Origin: Pirellula sp.
GTDB lineage: Bacteria > Planctomycetota > Planctomycetia > Pirellulales > Pirellulaceae
Length of the DNA: 51,820 nucleotides
Assembly (NCBI GenBank): GCA_021300015.1
Contig: JAJTFB010000009.1
Coordinates: 1-51,820 of the forward strand
Direction of reading: 5' to 3'
In this document: positions 27,528 to 35,288 of the stretch, piece by piece
Position numbering within the stretch: position 1 is the stretch's first letter
Layout: each line of letters starts with the position of its first letter
Translations under genes and position numbers: made by a program
The notes under the pieces: model-generated
What the model was told of the DNA's origin: nothing
The model's input: the letters and a program-made list of their open reading frames with translations, nothing else
Databases searched by the model: none

Positions 27528-28572
27528 TGATCACATAGAGCAATCCAGCAACACAAAACGGAATCAGGTAGTAGATGATCCGGAACATGATCACTGCGCA
27601 GAGGATCGAACCCTTGCGATCGTCGGTCGGCCCCTCCAAAAAGGCGATCAATATCCCTTCGAGCAACCCATACCCACCGGGCACGTGCGTCAAGACGGCT
27701 GCGATTTGCGCCGTCAAATAAGCGATCAAGACGGTCGAAAAATTGATCTTATCCGGACCGACGATGTCCGGTGGAAGCAGCACGTATAGGGTCGCTGTGG
27801 CGAGCAAAAAATCCAATGCCGAAACGACCAACTGCATGGCCGATAATCGAAAGGGTGGCAGAGCGATCGAAAGCCCCTTGAACCGTATCGGCTTTCGAAT
27901 GAACAAGCAAGCGCCCAGGTAAGCAGCCACGCAGCCCAAAAAGATGGCTCCGAACATGTGCTGACTCAACTCGATATCCCCAAATAGCTTCGACTCGATC
28001 TTGAAGAACTCCTGTACCGACGGAGGCAAGTGGATCGGCAACGCCAAGAACGCGACGCCAGCGAGCAAAAACAAACCCAACCAAAAAGTCACCGATAAGA
28101 TCGATACGAGCCCGATGATCTCCATGGTGCTAAAGCCCCATTTCGAATACATCCGATACCTTGCAAGATTCCCTCCGAAAAGCCATCCGAGGACATTGCC
28201 TGACGCGTAGCCAACGATCGCCCCGGCCATCATCCTCGGGAACGATAACTGCTTCTTCATGAAACGAATCGCAATCCAATCGTATCCGGTCAATATCAAA
28301 TAGTTGATCGCCGTAAGCAACAAAGCACCGACGATGTGAGACGTCGGTAAATTGTCAAAGCCCCTTTGAACGTCGTCCCAAGTCACCCCCTTGAGCTTCT
28401 TGGACACAAACCAAATCGCAATGACCATCACCGCGATGACGGCAGTGAACTTGAACCCATCGCCAAAACGGCCAAGGATCGATCCGGCACCATTTCCATC
28501 CCCGGGCACCATCGTCGGCGCATAAGGAGACTCGGATTGCGGTTCTTGGTCGGTTTGATCAGGAAAGGCCAT
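27478..28572 (-). CDS. LPG-synthase-type membrane protein (UPF0104/flippase-like)
   Basis: The 364-residue product has about eight hydrophobic helices (for example FTAVIAVMVIAIWFV, ALLLTAINYLILTGYDW, GLVSILSVTFWLGLFLLAGV). The conserved features GYASGNVLGWLFGGNLARYR and HVPGGYGLLEG identify the LPG_synthase_TM family, the membrane half of MprF. In MprF this half flips lysyl-phosphatidylglycerol; there is no C-terminal aminoacyl transferase domain here, so a lipid flippase or glycolipid role is possible. The next gene downstream overlaps it and encodes an EpmB-type lysine aminomutase. The N terminus (about 30 residues) is polar and cytoplasmic. Confidence 0.85.
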   Translation of the reverse strand: MAFPDQTDQEPQSESPYAPTMVPGDGNGAGSILGRFGDGFKFTAVIAVMVIAIWFVSKKLKGVTWDDVQRGFDNLPTSHIVGALLLTAINYLILTGYDWIAIRFMKKQLSFPRMMAGAIVGYASGNVLGWLFGGNLARYRMYSKWGFSTMEIIGLVSILSVTFWLGLFLLAGVAFLALPIHLPPSVQEFFKIESKLFGDIELSQHMFGAIFLGCVAAYLGACLFIRKPIRFKGLSIALPPFRLSAMQLVVSALDFLLATATLYVLLPPDIVGPDKINFSTVLIAYLTAQIAAVLTHVPGGYGLLEGILIAFLEGPTDDRKGSILCAVIMFRIIYYLIPFCVAGLLYVINEYSPRLKQADISDGI

Positions 28573-28849
28573 GGAAGCTCATCGAAGTAAGGACGTTCTC
28601 ATCCAGGGAAACAGTATAGCTCCACAACCGAGTTTCGCCGAGTCTTATGCGCCCTTTCCCGAACAAGCCGCCGAAAGCTCTGGATTTGTGCCGACCGGCC
28701 TATGGGGAGATAGAGAATACAGGCAATCTTTTAGAGTCGAATCGAAAACTTCGGTTTTTCGCTCTCTGCGGTCCGATACCGACAGACAGCAGTGGTTTTA
28801 CGTTCCCCCATCCTTCTGCCCAAAAACGGGTTTTCCCGAAGAAATATCT

Positions 28850-29848
28850 ATGCGCAGCGACCATCGAATTGCCCGATGCTTCCTCACCCTCGGACTTGCA
28901 CCCCTAGGATTGCTCGTCGCACTGACTCTACCAAGCCTGGCTCAATCCCGTGGCGATATCGTCGTGCCAGGCACAGGTGTCCAACTGAATCAAGTCGGCG
29001 ATGACTTCGAGGAGGAATCTTGGGATTTTATCCCCAACAACCCCAAAAGCACCGAGGATATCGATGAAAACCAACGTCAACCGATGGGCAAATCGACCAA
29101 TGGCCGTTGGTACGAGGGGGCCAAACGGGGACATCCAGACATCGTCAAGCGGGTCCCGACTCCCCCTGGCGGGCTTCCCGGTAGCCAAGGCTCCATGTTG
29201 ATGAAGTCCCTTTACACAGGGATACCCAACCGTCCGAGCAACAAAATGCACCAGGACGACTTTATCTGCAACGTCCAATACCGACTTGGGGGCACCTTGA
29301 AAGTCTCTCAATCCCCAAATGTCACCACCCGTGTCTTCATCCCACCTTTGGACGAGTGGGAAAAACGCAACGGCCCCCACTTCGCCTTCCGGGCAGCCGT
29401 CGAAACGACCATCATGGAAAACAAATCCAAGTTCCTCTTTTCGAGCAAATCCCAAAAGGATGAAGTCTACTGGCCCGGTTTGTTCATCCTCCGAGGCACC
29501 AAACAAGTCGAGGGCAAAAACGTCCCCTACGCGTATTTCCGTGTGCGTGCCGACCGCAACGGCGGCGATTTCCTAGGCCCTGAGATCCCCGAGACCGGAT
29601 GGTGGACCCTCGGACTCTCTTTCACTCCCGACGGTCTGGTGCATTACTTCGCCCGCCAAGGGGTCGAAGAACTCCGTCGCGAAGACTACATCGCAACCTC
29701 GATGCCCTATGGCTACCGATGCGAAGAACTGCGATCCTTCTTTTACAACGTGGTCAATGGCGACAACGGCCGGGATTGGACCACCGATTGGATCGTCGAT
29801 GACCCAAAGCTCTACATTCTACAAACACCTCGAATGGCCAAAAAGTAA
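28850..29848 (+). CDS. Unrecognised secreted planctomycete protein
   Basis: The likely start is the ATG at 28850, because a signal peptide follows at once (ARCFLTLGLAPLGLLVALTL, cleavage near SLAQS); the open frame extends upstream to 28571 but that part is implausible as protein and lies in the divergent promoter region. The product has 332 residues. Visible segments are GRWYEGAKRGHPDIVKRVPT, WPGLFILRGTKQVEGKN, YFRVRADRNGGDFLGPE, TGWWTLGLSFTPDGLVHYFA and DWTTDWIVDDPKLYIL, which read like a jelly-roll or LamG-like fold. I do not recognise the family. It is followed by a repeat array rather than a co-directional gene. Confidence 0.75.
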   Translation: MRSDHRIARCFLTLGLAPLGLLVALTLPSLAQSRGDIVVPGTGVQLNQVGDDFEEESWDFIPNNPKSTEDIDENQRQPMGKSTNGRWYEGAKRGHPDIVKRVPTPPGGLPGSQGSMLMKSLYTGIPNRPSNKMHQDDFICNVQYRLGGTLKVSQSPNVTTRVFIPPLDEWEKRNGPHFAFRAAVETTIMENKSKFLFSSKSQKDEVYWPGLFILRGTKQVEGKNVPYAYFRVRADRNGGDFLGPEIPETGWWTLGLSFTPDGLVHYFARQGVEELRREDYIATSMPYGYRCEELRSFFYNVVNGDNGRDWTTDWIVDDPKLYILQTPRMAKK

Positions 29849-29950
29849 GATCCGCCCAGAGCATTTCTCTCTGTGGTCTCTGTGGTCTCTGTGTTTCCCT
29901 GTTTTTTCTTTTAGCGAAAAAACGCGGAGATGGGTGAAATCCGTGAGCAA

Positions 29951-30208
29951 CCAAGCAGCCGGATCTCTGCGGGAGATCCACTACCTTTGCGCCCTTGCAC
30001 CTATGCGCCTTCGCGTTCTCTTCTTCCAAGCAGCCGGATCTCTACGGGAGATCCACTACCTTTGCGCCCTTGCACCTTTGAGCCTTTGCGTTCTCTTCTT
30101 CCAAGCAGCCGGATCTCTACGGGAGATCCACTACCTTTGCGCCTTTGCGCCTTTGCGTTCTCTTCTTCCAAGCAGCCGGATCTCTACGGGAGATCCACTA
30201 CCTTTGCG
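29951..30208. repeat. Four-copy hairpin repeat array
   Basis: A 41-base unit beginning CCAAGCAGCCGGATCTCT occurs at 29951, 30026, 30101 and 30168; the first copy differs at one base. Spacing is 75, 75 and 67 bases, and the spacers are themselves repeats of GCCTTTGCG-like and TTCTCTTCTTCC blocks. Each unit holds the hairpin GGATCTC-TACGG-GAGATCC. A TCTGTGG/TCTCTGTG run lies just before the array (about 29868-29895). The array fills most of the 374-base gap between the convergent genes ending at 29848 and 30223. No transposase or CRISPR-like spacer pattern is present. Confidence 0.85.
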
Positions 30209-30222
30209 TTGATTTCTTCTAT

Positions 30223-32709
30223 CTATTTCTTGTAGGACTCTTCAAAGAGCTTCTGCTGTGATGACACTCCACCTAGCTCGGCCTGAGCTTGCTGAAGCCT
30301 CGTCATCACCGCATCGAGGGCTTGCTGTTGCGGTGCCATCTCCTTGGCCAAGTTGTTCTTGGCCTCCTGAGTGGCGACCATCATCGCCTGTAGCTCCGCC
30401 AACTGCTTCTCGAGTTGAGCGATCGCCGCTTGCGTCTGATCCATCTTGGATTTGACCGCCGTCAGGTTGTTTTGGATCGGCTGTGCCTCGGCATTGACCT
30501 GAGCGATGGCTTGTTCTATAGCGGTCTTCTTGAGAGCGAATTCATTCGCCAATCCGTTGAAGCGAGCAAGCTCTTGCTCCAGGGCTGCGATCTCTGCGGC
30601 AAGTCCATTGGCCACTGCGTTGGCGCCGTCGGCCTTGGCTTGTGCAGCAACCTGCTTGTCGGTTGCTACCTTCAACTCGGCGACCAATTCCTCCATGCGC
30701 TTGTCGGCCGCAGCTTTGGTCGTAATGAGCTCGGCAAGCTTCGCCATCGCATCGGCATATTCTTTGCTCTTGGCCGCGTTGGCTACAGAAAGCTCGGCGA
30801 TCTCTTTGTCCTTTTGTGCTTTCTCCGCATTGAGGGCATTGAGCTCATTGGTGAGTTGAGTCACTACAGCCGCTTTGGCCTCGACCGCTTTGCCAGCTTC
30901 GGCGATCTGAGCGTCGAGGGCCGCAGGATCAGGGACTTGGCCCTCCTTCTGCTTTTGCAAAGCGACCAGCGCGTCATCGGCCTGCTTCTTTTCAGCAGCG
31001 GTTTGAGTGACTTGAGCCGTCTTGGCCGCAATCCCCTCTGCGGTCTTGGCAACCTCGGCCTGCTTGGCCGCAATTTGAGTTGCGTAGGTATCGACCATGA
31101 CCTTCAGTTGGTTCGATCCATTGGTCAGCTCGGTGATCTGTGCGACGTAAGTCGCAATGAGGCTCTGATGATCGGTGTTGGCTTTTTGGACCGCGGCGGT
31201 TTGAGCGGCTTGCTGCGTCAGTTCTGCCGTAGCTGCTTGGGCCACCGCAGCCAATTGCACATGGCGCTCTTTGTTCGAAGCGACCGACATCTCCAGAGTG
31301 ACCGGGTTGGCTGCAAGGCGCTTCTCGTCCTTCGGGTCCGCACGCAACCAAACCCGGACGTTACCTAACCAATCCCCAGAAACCACATGCTTTGAATCGA
31401 CGGTGATGGCGACTTCTTGGCCGGCCTCGTCCAAGGCAGGCATCTCACCGGCCGCATTCCCGGCGGCATCCCAAATCTTGACCTTGCGATCCTTGCCCGT
31501 CGAGACCATCACACCATCATTGGAGATGGCGATTGCAGCAGCCCCACCCGGATGCGCATCCCAGGACTTCAAAAGCTTGCTCTCATTCATATCCCACATC
31601 TTGAGGGTCCCGTCGAGCGAGGCGCTGACGACGGCCCCGGAATCGGGCCTCCAGGCCAAAGAGCGGATCTCGTTCTTATGGGCTTGCAAGTCTGCGTACA
31701 TCTTGCCCGTCGCCGATTCCCAAATCATCAACCCCGCTGCACGGTCGGCCGTTGCCAACAACAACCCATCAGGACTGAATCGCACCGCGTAGATCCAATC
31801 GGTGTGCTTCTTCTGCTCCCACTTGAGCTCTCCGGTGAGGGTGTCGTAGACGCGGACCATCTTCTGTGGACCGGCAAGAGCGATCAGGCGGTTGTCATCA
31901 CTGATGTCGGCAGCCATCACAATATCCAGCTCATCGCCAACCTTGGCGATCCGATTCCCGGTGGAAATTTCGCATAAAACGGCAAAGCCGTCGACGCTGT
32001 GACGACCGCCACCGATCAAAATCAACTTGCCGTCACGCGAAAAGGTGATCGACTGAGGCTCTCCTTCTGGGAAAGGCAAGATACCGAGCAGTTGGCCTGT
32101 CATCGAATGGTACAAGGCGACTTGGCGCTGACCGCCTACGGCGATCAAAGGGGACCAAGGTGCTGCGCCTAGGGCCGAGATCGAAGAAGCCTTGGCGGTG
32201 TACAGCGGTGTCTGCTTCAATACCGTCGATGGCATCGGGGGTGGGCCCTCGGGCCTCCCGGCTGCGGCAACGCTGATCGCGGCAGCACTTGCCATCGGCT
32301 TTCGTATCGCCGAGCCACTGTTCTCTGGCATCCCTTGCTCGATCCAGGTCTTGAGAAGATCGATCTTCGCCTGAGCGATCTTGTCCTGCATCGGGGGCAT
32401 CGTCGGCTGCTCTTTGTGCGCTGTCAAAGCATAAAGCCTCGACGAATCCAGATCCCCGGAAACCAAGACCTCTCCGCTACTCCCCCCGGCCATGGTCGCT
32501 TGGAAGTTCTCCAACGACAACCCGCCCTTTTTGGCGTTGTTGTTATGGCAAGAAGAACAGTGCTCTCGAAAGATGGGCTTGATGTGGTCTTCGTACGTAA
32601 TCTTCGCGGGCTCTTGGGCCCAAAGCGAGGAAGCACAAGCCACCGCCAAGACGGGAGCCAAAGCACGGCTAGCCACGGCGGTTATAAACGGATTCGTGTC
32701 GATGCGCAT
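30223..32709 (-). CDS. Exported cytochrome c with WD40 propeller and long coiled coil
   Basis: The 828-residue product has a signal peptide (SRALAPVLAVACASSLWAQE) and a PSCyt1-type heme motif CSSCH at 51-55 followed by KKGGLSLENF. Residues about 175-460 are WD40 repeats (for example ITFSRDGKLILIGGG, VRFSPDGLLLATADRAAGLM, LKSWDAHPGGAAAIAISNDG). From about 470 to 825 the sequence is rich in Ala, Glu, Lys and Gln with heptad spacing, a long coiled coil. This is the last gene of a four-gene operon; the gap to the DUF1549/DUF1553 gene is 27 bases. The coiled coil may tether the propeller to partners in the complex, which is inference. The WD40 and heme calls are secure. Confidence 0.9.
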   Translation of the reverse strand: MRIDTNPFITAVASRALAPVLAVACASSLWAQEPAKITYEDHIKPIFREHCSSCHNNNAKKGGLSLENFQATMAGGSSGEVLVSGDLDSSRLYALTAHKEQPTMPPMQDKIAQAKIDLLKTWIEQGMPENSGSAIRKPMASAAAISVAAAGRPEGPPPMPSTVLKQTPLYTAKASSISALGAAPWSPLIAVGGQRQVALYHSMTGQLLGILPFPEGEPQSITFSRDGKLILIGGGRHSVDGFAVLCEISTGNRIAKVGDELDIVMAADISDDNRLIALAGPQKMVRVYDTLTGELKWEQKKHTDWIYAVRFSPDGLLLATADRAAGLMIWESATGKMYADLQAHKNEIRSLAWRPDSGAVVSASLDGTLKMWDMNESKLLKSWDAHPGGAAAIAISNDGVMVSTGKDRKVKIWDAAGNAAGEMPALDEAGQEVAITVDSKHVVSGDWLGNVRVWLRADPKDEKRLAANPVTLEMSVASNKERHVQLAAVAQAATAELTQQAAQTAAVQKANTDHQSLIATYVAQITELTNGSNQLKVMVDTYATQIAAKQAEVAKTAEGIAAKTAQVTQTAAEKKQADDALVALQKQKEGQVPDPAALDAQIAEAGKAVEAKAAVVTQLTNELNALNAEKAQKDKEIAELSVANAAKSKEYADAMAKLAELITTKAAADKRMEELVAELKVATDKQVAAQAKADGANAVANGLAAEIAALEQELARFNGLANEFALKKTAIEQAIAQVNAEAQPIQNNLTAVKSKMDQTQAAIAQLEKQLAELQAMMVATQEAKNNLAKEMAPQQQALDAVMTRLQQAQAELGGVSSQQKLFEESYKK

Positions 32710-32736
32710 CGGATATCTTCAACGGTTGGTGTCGAC

Positions 32737-35253
32737 TTAGTGATTGAAAATGAACTCGCGGCTATTGAGAACCGCCCAGAACACATCTTGGAGTCCTTGA
32801 TCGGGGTTGCCTGACTCGCTGATCATCTGCATGAGCCTAGCTCGCTCTCCCTCGGTCGGTTTGCGGGATAAACAACGCACGTAGATCTTCTCGATGATCC
32901 CTTCGGGACTGAGCCCTTCCTTCTTCCAGGCTGGAATGAGTTGCCCCTGATTGATCTTGCCGCTGACGGAACCTCCATTGATCAAATGAAGTGCCTGGGA
33001 AAGCGATGGGTCCGTTGTGGCCTCCTCGGCACAGACCGTCGTTCGAGCACTGCGGCCGAATGTGGTAAGGAAATAATTGCTGGTAGCTCCGTCAGCGATT
33101 TGCACAGCGCGTGCACCGACGGGCAATCCCCGGAACTTCTCTTTGGTCATGGTGACCTGAGAGATGCAATCGAGCATGTTCTCTGCGGGAATTCGACGAA
33201 CCGTAGCGTGCGAGTAGTTCCGCAAATCCTCTTCGTTGCCAGGGACCGGAATCGTCGTGCGCTGGTAGGTCTTCGAATTGCAAATGTCGCGCACCAACTG
33301 CTTGATGTCGTACTTGTACTCGATCAACTTGGCACCGAGCGTATCGAGCAACTCAGGGTTGCTCGCAGGGTTACTTGCTCGGAAATCGTCCACAGGATTG
33401 ACGATCCCCACGCCGGTGAAGTGTGCCCAAATCCGGTTCGATACACTCTTGGCGAAGAAGGGGTTTTCATTGCTGGTCATCCATTCGGCCAAGACGACCC
33501 GTCGGTCTTTCCCGTCGGTCGCTGCTGGGCCTCCGCCTAAAAACCGGGGCTTGACCACCGCTCCGCCAACCGGGTGATTCACTTCTCCACCACCGCCATT
33601 GAAGACCAATATCTGTCGGTAATCTTCACTCTGCTTGCGGCCTACCTGGGAAAAGAACGCGGCGAATCCATAGTAATCGTCCATCGTCCATCGGTCGAAG
33701 GGATGATTGTGGCACTGGGCGCACTGGGTGCGAATCCCCATGAAAACCTGAGCCACATTCTCGGACATCTTCAATCGGTCCTGCTCGACTTGATAAAAGT
33801 TCGTCGCTGGATTTTGGAACGTCCCACCGGTGGCCGTGAGCAACTCTCGGACGATCTTATCCAATGGGGTATTCGAAGCGATCTGATTGATAAGCCAGTT
33901 GTAGTAGAGATAAGCAGCCTTGTAACTGACCTGATTGTTGCTCTTGATCATCAAGAGGTCGGCCCACTTCATCGCCCAGATCTCGCTGAACTCCTTGCGA
34001 CCCAAAAGGGTCTCGATCAACGCAGCCCGCTTGTTCGGATCGGCATTGGCTAGAAACCCTACGGTCTCCTCCTCGGTCGGAAGCAATCCAGTGATGTCCA
34101 CCGTAGCCCGACGCACAAACTCTTCATCGGTGCAAAGCCCACTGGCTGGCAAACGCAACTTCAAGAGTTTCGCATCGACCAACGCATCGATGTAGCTTCC
34201 CTGACTCGGCTTGTACTCATACTGCATTCCAGCCGGCAGCGCTAAGACTTGGGTTCCCACCGTATGCGTATCGAAACGGGCCATCACAAAAGCCTCGCCT
34301 CGAACCCCGCTCGTGACGGTCCCGTCGGCGTCGACCGCACCCGTCCGCTCGTTGTTGGTGGTGAAACCAGCAAGATCCCAAACGTCCCGCTGAGTCCCAT
34401 CGGCATAGGTCGCTACTGCGACGATTCGCTGCTTGGCTCCCTCACCCTCCATGACCGCTTGGGATGGATACACATCGACCTTGGTCACCGCAGGGGGCCT
34501 AGCAGCATCGGCAAGAGCACCTGCCTGAAGCCACGCCAAAACGGTTTGGTAATGCTTGCTCCCAGGCTCGATCTTCTTGCCCCCGGAATGCTGTACCGAT
34601 CCGGTCGCCTTGAGAAGCAACAAACTTTGGTCCGGTACGGCCAAGTTGATGCGGCGAATCCCAATCTCACGCGTGATCCGCTGATAATCCCCAAGCGGGT
34701 CAAACCCGAATAGACTCAAACGAAATCCGTCCTTGCCTCGCGCCGCACCATGACACGACCCGGTATTGCAACCGACCTTGGTGAAAATCGGCATAATGTC
34801 GCGCTCGAACTCAACCTTGCGAGCGGTCTGACTTTGCGTGATCTCCAAGGCCGATCGTGTCTCCATGCCATTCCAGGTCCCGACCAACTGCGTGGCTCCA
34901 TCGGCCAGCGGATAAAGGACCAGATTCTCCAATTTGGCAACCGCTGGATTCTCAAGCTTCCACTGGACTTGATCCGTCACATCGACCGTGATCCCATCGG
35001 CTCGGGTCGCGACTGCAACGATATGCTGCAAGTCGTTCTGCGCACTGATCTTGATCGATGGCGGATAGACGGACAACGATTGATAGACCACCGGTGCGGC
35101 GACTGCTGGCGCGGGTGCTGGTGCCGGTGCCGGCTCTGCTGGCGCCGGTGCTGCTGGCTCTTGGCCCAAACCCACCCATGGGCAGGCGCCAAGAGCCCAC
35201 AGGGCCAAACTGCCAGTCAAAAACATTGACTTCGCAAAATTAAAAGTTCGCAT
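32737..35253 (-). CDS. DUF1549/DUF1553 (PSCyt2/PSD1) cytochrome with Ig-like domains
   Basis: The 838-residue product has a signal peptide, an Ala/Pro linker (31-55) and two Big2-type Ig-like domains (about 57-137 and 256-338). Between them is a CX4CH motif, CNTGSCH at 162-168, in place of the usual CxxCH. A normal heme motif, CAQCH, lies at 511-515 in the DUF1549 region (about 355-535, with RRATVDITGLLPT). DUF1553 follows (about 580-835, with SVSNRIWAHFTGVGIVNPVDDFRASNP and LLDTLGAKLIE). Such proteins are abundant in planctomycetes and have no established reaction. The gene lies between the PPC-domain gene (35 bases) and the WD40-cytochrome gene (27 bases), in one operon. Confidence 0.9.
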   Translation of the reverse strand: MRTFNFAKSMFLTGSLALWALGACPWVGLGQEPAAPAPAEPAPAPAPAPAVAAPVVYQSLSVYPPSIKISAQNDLQHIVAVATRADGITVDVTDQVQWKLENPAVAKLENLVLYPLADGATQLVGTWNGMETRSALEITQSQTARKVEFERDIMPIFTKVGCNTGSCHGAARGKDGFRLSLFGFDPLGDYQRITREIGIRRINLAVPDQSLLLLKATGSVQHSGGKKIEPGSKHYQTVLAWLQAGALADAARPPAVTKVDVYPSQAVMEGEGAKQRIVAVATYADGTQRDVWDLAGFTTNNERTGAVDADGTVTSGVRGEAFVMARFDTHTVGTQVLALPAGMQYEYKPSQGSYIDALVDAKLLKLRLPASGLCTDEEFVRRATVDITGLLPTEEETVGFLANADPNKRAALIETLLGRKEFSEIWAMKWADLLMIKSNNQVSYKAAYLYYNWLINQIASNTPLDKIVRELLTATGGTFQNPATNFYQVEQDRLKMSENVAQVFMGIRTQCAQCHNHPFDRWTMDDYYGFAAFFSQVGRKQSEDYRQILVFNGGGGEVNHPVGGAVVKPRFLGGGPAATDGKDRRVVLAEWMTSNENPFFAKSVSNRIWAHFTGVGIVNPVDDFRASNPASNPELLDTLGAKLIEYKYDIKQLVRDICNSKTYQRTTIPVPGNEEDLRNYSHATVRRIPAENMLDCISQVTMTKEKFRGLPVGARAVQIADGATSNYFLTTFGRSARTTVCAEEATTDPSLSQALHLINGGSVSGKINQGQLIPAWKKEGLSPEGIIEKIYVRCLSRKPTEGERARLMQMISESGNPDQGLQDVFWAVLNSREFIFNH

Positions 35254-35288
35254 GTTCGGTGATTCGGAAAGGGTAAATTTGCGACGAG

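Noticed and set aside
29951..30208. CRISPR array
   Set aside because: Units are 41 bases with internal hairpins, spacers are repetitive rather than unique, and no cas gene is present.
30415..31368. 317-codon plus-strand open frame opposite the coiled-coil region
   Set aside because: Arises from the repetitive codon use of the coiled coil on the other strand; no independent evidence.
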